The translations under genes and the position numbers were made by a program. This document shows positions 1-11,311 of a stretch of DNA of 64,000 bases, piece after piece. This DNA is from Dysidea avara (taxonomy: Eukaryota > Porifera > Demospongiae > Dictyoceratida > Dysideidae), in NCBI RefSeq assembly GCF_963678975.1, contig NC_089280.1, forward strand, positions 19,459,863 through 19,523,862, read 5' to 3'. Each line of letters begins with the position of its first letter. Positions within the stretch are counted from its first letter, which is position 1. The notes below the pieces were generated by a model. The model was not told the DNA's origin, made no database searches, and worked only from the letters and a program-made list of their open reading frames with translations.

Positions 1-846
1 GAGGTGAGAATGACACGTCAAGCACAAAAGGAACACAACAGGGAGAAGATGGAGTATCACTTACAGTTAACCAAGTATAAGCTGGATGAAACCAGGGGTG
101 AGTTGAGCAAAACTAAACACGAAACCAAACTAGAGTTGGATGCGACTAATGTCAAGCTGAATGAAGCACTGAAAGAACTAACAAGGACTAAAGGGGAACT
201 GTCTGATGTCAAGAGCCAGTTTGCTAATAGAATCACTACTCTTGAACTGCTCCTGCATCAAAGTAATGTTAGTGCAAGTAATTTTGCAAGTGATGCTAGT
301 GCAAGTAATTTGGTGCCAGCTAAACCTGCTCCAATGACATGGTCTAGGCAATTACATTCAGCCACCCAAGCATCATTGCGTGGAAACCAAATTATTCCAG
401 TGACTTTTAAGATGACGGGCGTTGCAAAGAAGTTGAAAACTCAGAGAGACTGGTATAGTAACCCTTTTTATACTGACATCACGGGATACAGGATACGGCT
501 ATGTGTTGATGTTGGCGGTCATGGTAATCATGGAGGCACTCATTGTTCAATGTTTTTACGTTTGATGCGAGGTCGACATGATAATGACCTGAGTTGGCCA
601 TTAAAAATTGAGCTTCAGGTAACCTTGTTAAATCAGATTAGTGATGATCAACACCATTCACAAAGATTTCCCTTCATTGATTATGTTCATGACAGAAATG
701 TAACTCATAGAGTATTTCATAATGACATGGCTGAAGCTTGTCTTGGCCACAGTAGTTTTGTTTCCCACCAAGACCTCAGTAAGATTACTGCCACTTGTCA
801 GTTCCTTAAGGATGACTGTATTTTTGTTAGAGTGTGTTCACCATAA
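1..846 (+). CDS. Coiled-coil TRAF/MATH-like protein, 3' part (partial at window edge)
   Basis: The frame is open to base 1 and ends with TAA at 844-846, giving 281 residues; the gene continues upstream of the window. Residues about 5-85 are Lys/Glu-rich with repeated heptad-like units (KxELxxTK, LxEALKEL), a coiled coil. A Ser/Ala-rich linker follows. Residues about 130-281 look like a MATH/TRAF-C domain: the segment YRIRLCVDVGG, then HCSMFLRLMRGRHDNDLSWP, and the terminal SHQDLSKITATCQFLKDDCIFVRV are the usual TRAF-C strands. In TRAF proteins the coiled coil trimerises and MATH binds receptor tails or adaptors. Any RING or TRAF zinc fingers would lie upstream and are not visible. The family call is from recognised motifs and the exact member is unknown. 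Confidence 0.8.
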   Translation, partial: EVRMTRQAQKEHNREKMEYHLQLTKYKLDETRGELSKTKHETKLELDATNVKLNEALKELTRTKGELSDVKSQFANRITTLELLLHQSNVSASNFASDASASNLVPAKPAPMTWSRQLHSATQASLRGNQIIPVTFKMTGVAKKLKTQRDWYSNPFYTDITGYRIRLCVDVGGHGNHGGTHCSMFLRLMRGRHDNDLSWPLKIELQVTLLNQISDDQHHSQRFPFIDYVHDRNVTHRVFHNDMAEACLGHSSFVSHQDLSKITATCQFLKDDCIFVRVCSP

Positions 847-2999
847 TGTTATTGTACATGCAGACAGAGCATTTTATGTACATTTTTTATTAAGTAAAGT
901 ATCATTACTTGGTTGCACTTAACTAGACAAAACATATAAACCAAACTGTTGCCAAAATGGTTACAAAATCTGTTTAGGGCAGCTGGGAGTATGGTTTGAA
1001 GATTCATTTGATTCCTTTTTGTTTATATGCATGAACCACTATTTGAAAATTTATAGATGGCCACCCACCATAAATCTCTTTTGTTAGTACCGTAATGTTA
1101 CCAAATTATTTGCATATATGAACTAAGTAGCTGCATATTTTCACAATACAACATTTCAATTTAATAAAAGAAAATCTTAATTGCATCACTCAAAAGCAAA
1201 CTATGTAAGTAGCTGCATTGCATGCTAATCATTTAAAAGTTGTTTATAGGTACTGAGTCAGCTGAAACCTTATAAAATAACCTGGAATCTACAAAAGTGA
1301 TGTCATGTGACAGGTCAACAGATAGAATAAAAGAACCTTTCGGAAAGGAATTCAGTCAGTCTAATAGTCAGTGGTAAGAGTGTAGTTTGAATAGTACTTT
1401 GAGTAAAAGGCTTTTGTTGTTGTTGCAGAATAGAGATTATAAGGATAGGACTCAGTACAGCCAGGCTGAAGATATGGGTCTGATATTTTTTTCTGCATTC
1501 TTCAACGTTTTAGTAACATGTTTCTGACTCCCTGTATTCACAGGCTTTAGCCTTCTCACAGGTCCCTATAAGCTAGTGAGATAGCATTCACAGACAGACA
1601 AATTGGACTAAATTGACTATTTTTTGTTACTGTTAAATTACTGGTATTACTGTCAATAAACATCAATATTCTTTATTCATTGAACAGGTCTTTAGAACAG
1701 TAGCTGGTAGCACTATGCATTAATGGATTATCTAAGATAATGGGCGGTATAGTTCTTGAAGGAAAATATGGGTCTGCTTTAGGGCTGAATCAAGTTTACT
1801 TTCATATACCGTGCATTATTTGCCAGCAAGTCGCCCTTGGCATATTGTTATACTGCATTAAGATAAGTTGAATTTTAAATTTGGCTATTCAGTGAAAACA
1901 TACAGGAAATGTTATACGTATAGTTATAACCTATAAGGTAATGTTTCTTAACTTTCTTCTTGTGGAGTATGTGGTTCACATTTACTTACCCAATAGAACA
2001 AACCTAATATAAACTATCAACTCCTTCCTATCACATACTGCAGAAATAAATGAGCAGTATGTACACAGGTGTACATGTGATTTATTTGTTTTTACCACTG
2101 GTGACAACTCATAATCAACTTAGCTGTACTGGGATTACAAAATACCTGAAGGACTATATCATGTTACTGTGTGCTTCACTGTACCAGACAATAACATTGT
2201 CAGCTCTTTCCCTGATGTCAGGTCTCTCACCTTAAAATCCAGGCCAGTCACCCACCTTGATTTATTTCTGGATTAGTACCTGTAGGGATCAGTGACGACA
2301 GTCACAAGTAGTTTAGTTATGAGCCAATTGTCATATAGAATGTCATACAAAGGACCATGTGCATTTATCTACAGCAGGCTATTAGTGGCTAAATGTACCC
2401 ATGGAATATGTTGCCACAGATTCCATTTTGCAGTGGTTCCATTCAAGTACTTGACTTTAGACTGACTGCTCTATTAGAATGTTTAAATTTTTGGGGAGGG
2501 TCACATGCCCTTGTGCCCCCCTTGGATCCTCCACTGGGCTATGGTTTCCATCCTGGCAAATAATGCAATTTCCAGCAGAACAGTTTACATTGGAAACTAC
2601 GTACTGTGCTACTTCCTTACTAATTACAGCCATCTTGATAATATCCATTCTACAAACCTATGAAAGTTTATTTGCAATCCTGGACAGTGTGTTTTAAGTG
2701 CCACTATATGACTACTTGTATATTAAAAAAATAATTGTATTATGATCACAATTATGGTGGTGCTATCAGTTCCTAATAAGTGCACATGTAGTATTCAGAT
2801 TAGGATGCATGTTGATGTAATGTATACGTAATTGTAATTTCATTTCCCATGCACAATTTTCAAGATTTTTCTTATATAAATGTATATTTACTACCTTAGG
2901 CAAACATTCTCAGGTTACTAAAAACATACATTTATGTATAGCTAATATCAAAACTGTATTACAAAGTTGCATAACACCAAGGCTGGCAGCTATAGTTAA
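847..2999. other. Intergenic, no gene seen
   Basis: AT-rich sequence between the TRAF-like gene and paralog A. I see no convincing exon; the short ORFs at 2050-2235 and 2457-2697 have no recognisable domain. A block near 1525-1600 (TTTCTGACTCCCTG, CACAGGCT, GGTCCCTATA) resembles blocks near 16440-16500 and 22520-22570, so an old dispersed or duplicated segment is present. Confidence 0.5.
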
Positions 3000-3761
3000 T
3001 CAATGCTCATGAATCTCCACCTTGATGTAGTTGAAAGTATGTTGCTCATTTGTACCCTCCCTGTACACTTCTAACCACAAACCTCTGTCAGGAAAGATAG
3101 TACGTGTGTACTGAATCGGTGAAATCAGCCCAGTATCAACAGTATTATAACATACACCCCACAATTGGTGTGGCTTAATAGTGAGGACAAGTTCTTCTGG
3201 AAAAACAGTTGAAATGTGAGTAGCACCAGGAATTGCTGCACATGCACTTGAACTGAGGGTATCGCCCATAATTGCTTGTATTCCATGACAACGATTTCCT
3301 GATGCTTCTTCTCGCATCTGAAATCCTATTCCATTACTCCCATCAGATAAAAAGAACTGAGGACCACTATCACCACTCCATACTTCCCTGTCTAGCCCTA
3401 CAGTAATGACTACCTCAATGTCAGCATCATTTCCCAGTACATTGGCAGGTATTAATCATAACCTGAATAAGAGCCTGCCATTGTATGAACCACCTACACC
3501 ATAGGTTAATGATACTCCAGTTACTGAACTGTATAATGGAGTTGTAAAAGTTGCTTCAGTTTGTATATCAAATGGAGTAAAGAGTTTGAAATAGGGTATG
3601 TAGAACTGTTGTCCTTCACTGGTCTTTATTATCTTAAGGGCAATACAGTTGATCACAAAGACAATACAGAAATATACATGCTGTATGTTTGGTCATGACT
3701 TACACACCTCAGAATGAACTTGAAGAGCAGAACAGATCAATAGCACAATCACTTGTATCAT
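3000..3761 (-). pseudogene. Secreted two-exon family, paralog A, with an in-frame TGA
   Basis: Exon 1 (3708-3761) encodes an 18-residue signal peptide, MIQVIVLLICSALQVHSE. A 75-bp intron (GTGTGTAAG donor, CTTAAG acceptor) follows. Exon 2 (3000-3632) is 633 bp and aligns over its full length with paralogs B, C and D, four codons longer through small insertions. A single TGA at 3456-3458 interrupts the frame where paralogs have Pro or another sense codon (RL-P-LIPANVL in D). No frameshift is present and both halves share one frame. Family hallmarks remain: the GxxFQMREE block, NRC and VCYN cysteines, and the GLWLEVYREG / FNYIKVEIHE end. It is either a recent pseudogene, a polymorphic null allele or a sequencing error. 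Function unknown. Confidence 0.82.
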
Positions 3762-3820
3762 TGTTATACTGTTGTACAATATCCATCAAATGCCCTCTAT
3801 GCCGGGCTATAATCATTGTC

Positions 3821-3890
3821 TTTTATAGTGTAAATTTGATGACGCATGTCCTTAACTGATTAGAGCAAGACACCCACCAATAGGAAGTCA
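3821..3890 (-). promoter_or_regulatory. Promoter of paralog A
   Basis: On the minus strand a TATAAAA box (3821-3827) lies about 60 bp upstream of the ATG. Upstream of it is the block GACATGCGTCATCAAA, then CTCTAATCAG, then CCTATTGG (an inverted CCAAT). The same order occurs before paralog B, and parts of it before C and D. Confidence 0.65.
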
Positions 3891-5641
3891 GTCAAGAACA
3901 CTACATATGGATGCTCCATTATTGTATCATAAATTTCTCCCCTCTTTTATAATAAAGAATTTTAGGTTTTGTGCATGGCATCTATATTCCCCTGTAATAA
4001 TAGGTACTGCATGTAGTTACGTATTAAACAAGTTCATACCAATTATAATAATAACAGTTAAATTAAATCCTGAGTTCATCCCTATATAATGTAATTTTGC
4101 TAATGACCTTACAAGTGGCTAGTTAATTATGTGGTCCCCATTTGTGGACATGAACTTCACCAAGTTTTGCCTTTAGCTTCAATGCAAGGGAAATTATGCT
4201 TCACCATAAGAAGAACTTGTAGCCATGATACTTCCATGTTTTGACTGGACAATGATTCCTGTACATACCTATAGTGTAAGATATATTCATACCAGAATGT
4301 TGATGAAGAAACATTTCTCCATTTGTGGTTTCTTTGATATGCATATGCTTCGAATGCATGTTGCTTGAGGATCATGTGATCACTGGATCTGGATTTTTGC
4401 ATTCATCAAGATCAAGATTCTGACCCCTATATTACAGGCTTGTCAAGACCCAGATTCAGGAGTCAATACCTTATCAAGAGTCAGAACCAAGATTCTGACT
4501 TTGTGGCTTTAGCATTCTCATGGATCCTAAAGAAAAGAATATTATGCTCTAAATGCATAATTTTATTGAAAACACAAATGTAAAGAATAAACACTCATGG
4601 AAATGGGATGAAGAAGACGTACAGTAATGAACACTGCAGGTGTGCCCTACCATCACTTAAAAGTCTGGCTATATAATGAAGAAGAGAACATCTTATTCCT
4701 ATATTTACAAGTCAAGCCAACCCAAGCGTATTATCTTCCTTATAGCTGTACAGTATTAGCTACTATATATAGCTAACACCATGATTGCTGCATCCAATTT
4801 CTTGTGTAGTCTCCTATAGATCTAAGGCCACATGGGCTTTGAAAGCTCCTGCCAGCCAATGACTGTTTATAATTTATGTAACTCACCTGTGTTTCTGACA
4901 CATTATTTTAATATCTAATTGCTTCTACATCCCAGAATGGGCTTTTGGGATGCAAAGTGCAGAGTTATCTATGTTAGAAATCTCTTGATCTATTACTGTG
5001 TAGTTTCAAAGTTGAATATTCCCAGGTATTTACCCAAGTCTATAATTGTATGCTATCAAGAAAACCCTGCAATTGCTATTAACACTCCTGTTGTATAATA
5101 ATGCAAGATAATGGTGGAACCCTGCACTTTATATTATTCTAAGGCAACTACTGTAGCTATCTACTAGATAACACTGGACAGTGTATAGTTGCCGCCCATT
5201 ATTAAACTCCACCATCAGGCTAGAAACTTTGTCTATAAGATTAAGCTGGGTTCAGGACAAGGTTTGAATGACAGCCAGTGACAGTGCATGCATTATTTTA
5301 GTTAGTTCTTGGCCAATAGCCTACTAGTAACTCCATCCATCTGTCACAATAGTTCCCTTATACATATGGCTACCAGTCACCACTTGAGAATTTTTATAAT
5401 TGCTTATCTTTATCCCACTACTATAGGACTTGTAAAGCCTATGAATGTATACATGTATAGGTCTTGAATGGAAACTCTTTGAAATGCAGAATGATGTGTC
5501 TGATCATGTAATTACTGTTTAATCTACAATGAGTACTATTCATAGTGCCAGTTTCAACATTCCCCCCACCCCTTCCTATTTTTAAAGTCATTTAAAATCA
5601 CCTCTTTGTGCTTAAAAACCTGTGGAGGCTTAAAATCCATG
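3891..5641. other. Intergenic; 5' flank of A duplicated at B and C
   Basis: No gene seen. Around 4160-4240 the sequence (TTCAATGCAAGGG, TATGCTTCACCATAAG, AGAACTTG) matches the B upstream flank near 9715-9755 and, inverted, the C upstream flank near 10910-11000. The duplicated unit therefore included roughly 0.5 kb of upstream DNA. Confidence 0.5.
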
Positions 5642-5649
5642 GTCCTTAA

Positions 5650-6078
5650 TAGGGACCCGCCGATTATGCTGGCATAATTATGAGCATAATAGGTGCCTGA
5701 AAACATTGAGCATAATGCTAGCATAATGGGTAGAATATTTGTGTAATAGTATGAATCCTTAGTAGCTATCACAGAAAGATCGATATACTCTAATAGAACA
5801 GTCAGTAACTCTAATAGAACAATCATATAGCTGACTGTTCTATTAGAGTATATCGATCTTTTCTGTAATATGCATTCTGACAAGTAGGTTTGTGCTTCAG
5901 CCACTTATTATTTATCCATAAACTGGAAATTATTGGTAGAGTATGAGAACTGAGAATTGGGCATAATTTGAGTATAATAGATAAGTATTGAGCACAAATT
6001 TAAGCATAATAGGTAAATTTTTGAGCGGTGCAGCATAGCATAATAGGTAAAATTATGAGCATAATCGGCGGGTCCCTA
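5650..6078. mobile_element. hAT-like MITE, TIR TAGGGACCCGCCGATTATGC
   Basis: The ends are TAGGGACCCGCCGATTATGC and its exact inverted copy, with a perfect 8-bp target duplication GTCCTTAA (5642-5649 and 6079-6086). There is no coding capacity. The interior has many copies of GCATAATAGGTA-like motifs and a central inverted repeat (about 5777-5863) built from the TACTCTAATAGAACAGTCA motif. The 8-bp duplication suggests mobilisation by a hAT transposase. A second copy is at 46456-47249. Confidence 0.85.
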
Positions 6079-6086
6079 GTCCTTAA

Positions 6087-7464
6087 TTGTGCATGGTTTG
6101 TCTCTAACTACAACTTTTCTATCCCAAGATTTGGTTGCAGTATGAAAACTAGGACAAACTTATGTTACAATCGTATGAATGCCTTAGAAATCCCTGCAGC
6201 TAAAAATTAAGTTGAAGATGAGTAAGTAAACAATTATACAAATACTCTTACACACATCAGATAGCCATTGTTCTACACCCATTAATATAGATATGGCTAT
6301 CAACTGCTTTATATAGTTGGCAGTGGAACTATATAAGTAGACAAATGAAAGACTGCACTGCTCTGTATATAAAAAGTCAGCAAAACACATGCTGACTGCA
6401 GGCTGATTACACCATACATATATAGTTTATTTTTTACAAAACCATCTAGGTTACCTATAAGCTCCCTTGTCAACTACTATCTAATCAGGAAAGTAGCTTG
6501 TTTTATGATAACACTATAGGACTAAACTGTGTCTCTTTTGATAGCATGTGACTTGGGGTAAGACATTCATCATTATGTTCTGCATGACAGCTCATAATTA
6601 CTGTGTGTGTTGCTGTTAGACTAAGTATTACAAATACAAACTAATCAGGTACCAGTACTTATTTTTCATAGCAAGCCATGCAGAGAATTATATCCCACCA
6701 TAGGTACAATACTTATCCATAAGGATTCCATGCTTGACTTTCTACTAGTTAGTATACATGATATGTATGTACAAAGAACAGTTTTCAATAACTTTATACA
6801 CTAAGCATAAATTATACAAATCCTGTTATGACATACGTATGACTAGGTAGTTGTAAAACTACAAATCTCACAAGGATGTGTTCAAGTTACAGAGCATCAT
6901 GACATAGGTTTTGCTATATTCCTGTCAAAACAGTGTTGGGTTTAGCATGAACAACTATTAGATCAGCTATCTGGTATGGTACTCTGTATCATGTATTAAA
7001 ACATAAAGAGCTCGAGAAGACTGTCAGTATTAGCTGCATAAACCATGTGCTATTTACTACACACTATGCATTATAAACTGTACATTCTAGTGCCACCAGC
7101 ATGCATCTAACTGTACCTTCAGTAGTAATGCACAAAAACACGCAATAGAAAATTTCAAAATCTTTGGTATCTAATGTGTAACTTGCCATGAACAAATTCA
7201 CCAGACATTACTAACTTTGCTTTGTGATAGCACACACTGTACTGTGTTATAACATAGTATATGTATATAGATAGGCACATGCACACATACGATGTAGTTA
7301 GGTACATGCAATACTACCGTGTCCACATGCATACAATGAATAGGGAACACACTGCTGAGCTCCGTTTGTAGAACTGCAAAATGGTGTAATATATTGCCAT
7401 TGTGGAATGTCAAACATATGTATTAAATCCCAAAGCATATACACCTCTTAACTGGAACATCCAC
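6087..7464. other. Intergenic, no gene seen
   Basis: AT-rich sequence with no ORF of note and no recognisable repeat end. The short ORFs at 6184-6390 and 7198-7413 show no domain. Confidence 0.4.
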
Positions 7465-8292
7465 TACATATGTGACTGGATTTTGGAAAAACGATCCAAA
7501 TCGCACATTAGAAGTTCCGAGATAAACGGTTTTAAAGAATTGAAACCAGCATAACTCTCCAAGGATAGCAAGCACGCGTATGAAATTTACACAAAAGATG
7601 CATCAATCTGCTACCTTTCAAGTCACTTCCAGTACTTGTAGCTGCTTGTACAGTTTCCCGCCAAATAAGATAGAAAATCTGAGCAGTTGGACGAGCGAAG
7701 TAGTATCACAAGTGCTCACAAAGGGGTGGAGGTTGGGGGGTGGAGGTTGGGGGGTGGAGGTTGGGGGGTGGAGGTTGGGGGGTGGAGGTTGGGGGGTGGA
7801 GGTTGGGGGGTGGAGGTTGGGGGGTGGAGGTTGGGGGGTGGAGGTTGGGGGGTGGAGGTTGGGGGGTGGAGGTTGGGGGGTGGAGGTTGGGGGGTGGAGG
7901 TTGGGGGGTGGCGGGGAGGGCAAAAGTTAGACCTCAAAATGGAGGCAGACCACGATTGGAGTCCAGACACGAGATCACAGGGCTGTGCTGGCTCCTTAGT
8001 GGCTGATATGTAGCAAAATCAACAGAGAACACGTCTGGCCAACATTATAAGGCTGTCCACCAGTAAACCACTGACTCTTGCCAAGCCAGGTCCTTCACAA
8101 GGCCTGAAACCGCCATTTGAGCACTCCACACCACCCAGAAAAGACGTGTGTAAAAACCAGCCTCGTGTAGTTTGAGTAGTGCTGAGGGTCAAAACTTGTA
8201 GTACGATAGTGTAGCTATCCACTGGTGGTGTTAGTTTGATTTTGCCTGATGTGCGATTTGGATCGGTTCTGTAAAATCTGGTCACATATGCA
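7465..8292. mobile_element. TIR element with TACATATGTGAC ends, copy 1 (carries expanded minisatellite)
   Basis: The left end (ACATATGTGACTGGATTTT ... GATCCAAATCGCACAT) reappears inverted at the right end (ATGTGCGATTTGGATC ... GTCACATATG), about 40 bp of imperfect TIR. A second copy lies at 16633-17292 and is nearly identical outside the internal G-rich array. No transposase is encoded. The target duplication is not clear, so the exact boundaries are approximate. ORFs on both strands are repeat-driven or shared between copies without a recognisable domain. Confidence 0.7.
7723..7915 (+). repeat. 15-bp G-rich minisatellite (GGTTGGGGGGTGGAG)n
   Basis: About 12 almost perfect copies of a 15-bp unit, present only in copy 1 of the host element; copy 2 has a single equivalent unit near 16892-16912. 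The long ORFs across it (Gly/Trp-rich on plus, Pro/His-rich on minus) follow from the 15-bp period and are not genes. The runs of G are compatible with G-quadruplex formation. Confidence 0.95.
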
Positions 8293-8507
8293 ACAGTGCA
8301 CATTCTTTTTCAGAAAGCAATTTCAGAAAACCACTAAAGTGTGCACCCATGCATGCACAGCCATCCGCAGCCAAATTGTGATAATTGAGCATATAACAAA
8401 ACAAAAGTAAAATATGTGTATATATATGTAGTAGAGTATTTTACAAAGTTGGTGCAAGCATACAATACATATACACAGTATACACATAGCAACATTCTTA
8501 GTGTTCA

Positions 8508-9290
8508 TCAGTTTTCTACATGAAGTTCCACCTTAATGTAGTTGAAAGTATACGTCTCACTTGTGTGCTCTCTATACACTTCTAGCCACAAGCCTCTATT
8601 AGGAAAGACGGTACGTGTATACTGAACTGGAGAAATTGCACCACTATCAACAGAATTGTAGCATGAGCCCCACGATCGACGCAACTTAATGGTAAGAATG
8701 AATTCTTCTGGTAGAATTGATGAGACATGAGGTGCACCAGAAATCACCCCTAATGAAGATAGGGTATCACCCATAGTTGCTTGCACTCCACGACAACGAT
8801 TGCTTATTCCTTCTTGCATCTGAAATCCTATACCAGTGGTCCCATCAGATAGAAAGAATCGAGGATCGTTATCTCCAGTTCGTGCTTCTTTGTCTAACCC
8901 TACAGTGATTACTGCCACAATGTCAGCACTACTTTCCAGTAGATCAGCAGGCATCAATGGTAGACGAAACAGCCTACCATTGACTACTCCACCTGCATTA
9001 TATGTCAGTGCCACTGTTGTAGCTGAACTAAATGGAGCAGTAAAAGTTGCTTCATTACTTATAGTAGTTGCAGTGTATAATTTAAAGAAGGGTAAGTGTA
9101 AGCGTAGTCCTTCTCTTGGCCTTGTCACCTGAAAGAAAATATGTGTAGTTTGAGATAAAGCAGTTGTACACATATCATGTCATATACATGTTATATACAC
9201 ATAATGATTATGGTAAAATGACTAACATACCTCAGGCAATGAATGGACCTGAATAACCAAGCAGATCAGTGACACAATCACCTGTATCAT
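8508..9290 (-). CDS. Secreted two-exon family, paralog B
   Basis: Exon 1 (9231-9290) encodes a 20-residue hydrophobic signal peptide ending HSLPE. The intron (9129-9230, 102 bp) has a GTATGT donor and a TTTCAG acceptor. Exon 2 (8508-9128) is 621 bp and ends with TGA at 8508-8510, giving a 226-residue preprotein. The mature part is beta-rich in appearance, without membrane segment or recognised catalytic motif. Family blocks: VAVITVGLDKEARTGDND, FFLSDGTTGIGFQM, the two invariant cysteines in NRCRG and GSCYN (44 residues apart, probable disulfide), and a GLWLEVYRE ... YIKVELHVEN end. It is probably secreted, and its role is unknown. A concanavalin-like or lectin-like fold is a guess. Confidence 0.87.
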
Positions 9291-9329
9291 CTTAGAACTT
9301 ACAGCATGGTTGTTCTTATAATCAGTATC

Positions 9330-9402
9330 TTTTATAGTGTAAACTTTTGATGATGCACGTCCTAAACTGATTAGAGTGAGACATGTCAGCCAATAGGAAA
9401 TC
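9330..9402 (-). promoter_or_regulatory. Promoter of paralog B
   Basis: TATAAAA (9330-9336) lies 40 bp upstream of the ATG. On the gene strand it is preceded by GGACGTGCATCATCAAAAG, TCTCACTCTAATCAG and CCTATTGGCTG. The block matches paralog A closely and paralog C in its TCTCACT / GGACATGCATCATCAAAA part. Confidence 0.7.
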
Positions 9403-9409
9403 AGTCAAG

Positions 9410-11210
9410 AGCACTGTATAGATGCTTCACTCAGTTCACTGTATCATGAACCTTCCCCCTCCATTATAGTTTTATAGGTTGTGTGGTATCTATATTCCCC
9501 CATATAAATTGGATGGAATGTGTGCTGTTGAAGACATATTGCTCTGCGGTGACATCAGCATTCACTAACATCCATATACAGTGTTAATACATACAATTTA
9601 CAAACCAATCATAACAATGTCTGTTAAGATTCCATTAAGGCCATGTCATATATGCAATAATTTACTAATAACCTTACAAGAGGCTGACTTTTATCTAAGG
9701 TTTTTCCTTGGACCTCAATGCAGGAGAAACTATGCTTCACCATAAGCAGAACTTGCATCCATAACACCTGTTGATGGAATTAACAGAATAAGTTTGTCCA
9801 TTGTAGCCATAATATTGTTATCAACTTATATATAGATATGTATCCTAAACCCTGGCTGTTTATATATGCATGTGCATTTCAGCATTTGTAAAATTGTTAA
9901 CAGTTGGAGTTATGGTTTCATCGATGTCAGTTTTTATTTTTGCTGCAATGATTTTTGTTATTAGCTTGCTATCTAATGATTGCCACAAGGCTAGCAAAAA
10001 CATATGAGCACATGTATAAGCCTGTTATCATTGATCTATAAGAGCTATACAGCAACATATTTTGAATATTATACATGGTTGTAATGGAATGGTCTTCTTT
10101 AGCTCTTTAGCACTACACTTTGTAGAGAACCTTATAAATAATGAATTCACCAAAATTAGCTTAACAAAAGCCATCTGTCACAAGTTGATTACTCACCAGT
10201 CATCTATTAGTAATGGTGATTTATATTAGGCTGTAAATATGTATCAATAGCTCTATTGCCATTAAACAAGAATTCTGTGATCCTATACAGACCTTACCAG
10301 AACAGCCACTATCATTGCATGGTTGGAAAGATGCAAGAGGTAAATGACATTCACTAGTAATATCATTAATAAAACAGCCGAGCTGCAATGATTTCACATC
10401 ACTGAGGATTTGGCTGTCACCATTGACTTATAGCTGATAACTGCATCCCTTTTCAGCTGTATCATTGTGTACAGATCACTTTTGGAGGCTTGTTTATCTG
10501 TCTTTTCTAGATCTATAAGAATGACAAACTATTTGATATTTGTATTACTTTTAGACCGATCTCTTTAATTTTGTTGAACCTTCTACTAAATCACTACTCT
10601 ATTAACAAAATATTTCAATATACATTGTCGCTCCATAGCTGCAATTGAGTTATGATCTGATGGCTACATCTGGATGACATATTCCTGTATCTTTTACAAA
10701 GCTATATATTGCACATGCACTCTTTGATACACTTGTTGCTTTATGTGTCACAACTTCTTGCTCTTTGCTCTGATCTCTTTAAACAGCATAAGCTTCAAAC
10801 TACAATGGCTAAGCTATTGTACATATATCAACAGACTGATTATCAGCTTATTATAAAATATCTTTGTTCATTTCCATCAACATTCTGACCTGAATACTAT
10901 ATGTGCAGAACTTATTGTTCAGTCAAAACATGGAAGGGATAATTATGGCTATTAGTTCTTCTTATGGTATAGTATAGTTCCCCTGCATTGAGGACCAAGG
11001 CAAACTTTAAATATTAGATCACAATGAACTAATACTTGTAAGGTTAAATAGCAATGGTTTCCTAACTATACGGAGTCTTAACAATTAGTGTCATCACTGT
11101 GATTCTTGACTACACTTGGATGTATATATAGGAATGTTGATATCATCCTGCACAATGTCCATGTGATATCACAATTGAGGGGAAGTTTATGATAGTGTTC
11201 TTGTCTGACT
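9410..11210. other. Divergent intergenic region between paralogs B and C
   Basis: No gene seen. The two halves are partly inverted copies: 9690-9790 (TTGGACCTCAATGCAG, AGCAGAACTTGC, TGTTGATGGAA) corresponds to the reverse complement of about 10865-11010 (TTCCATCAACA, TGCAGAACTTATTG, CTGCATTGAGGACCAAGG). This suggests that C arose from a B-like copy by inverted duplication. Confidence 0.55.
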
Positions 11211-11217
11211 GCCTATG

Positions 11218-11259
11218 TCTCACTTAAGGACATGCATCATCAAAATTCATGCTATAAAA
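11218..11259 (+). promoter_or_regulatory. Promoter of paralog C
   Basis: TCTCACTTAAGGACATGCATCATCAAAA (given here as adjoining blocks TCTCACTTAA and GGACATGCATCATCAAAA) occupies 11218-11245. TATAAAA at 11253-11259 is 53 bp before the ATG. The order and spacing match paralog B. Confidence 0.7.
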
Positions 11260-11311
11260 CATGCCAATCATAGTAAGAGAGCACAGTGAATTGTTTGTTA
11301 TAACAGCTGCA

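Noticed and set aside
4157-4402. Minus-strand 81-codon ORF
   Set aside because: Lies in the duplicated upstream flank of paralog A and the frame is not kept in the B copy.
5554-5904. Minus-strand ORF of 116 codons, similar to the ORF at 46638-46952
   Set aside because: Similarity arises from the shared MITE; the reading runs through TIR and flank.
7580-8013. Gly/Trp-rich and Pro/His-rich ORFs on both strands
   Set aside because: Produced by the 15-bp minisatellite period; absent as such from the second copy of the element.
8019-8303. Minus-strand ORF of 94 codons, repeated at 17019-17315
   Set aside because: Conserved only because both lie in copies of the same element; no domain, no start context, and it spans the TIR.
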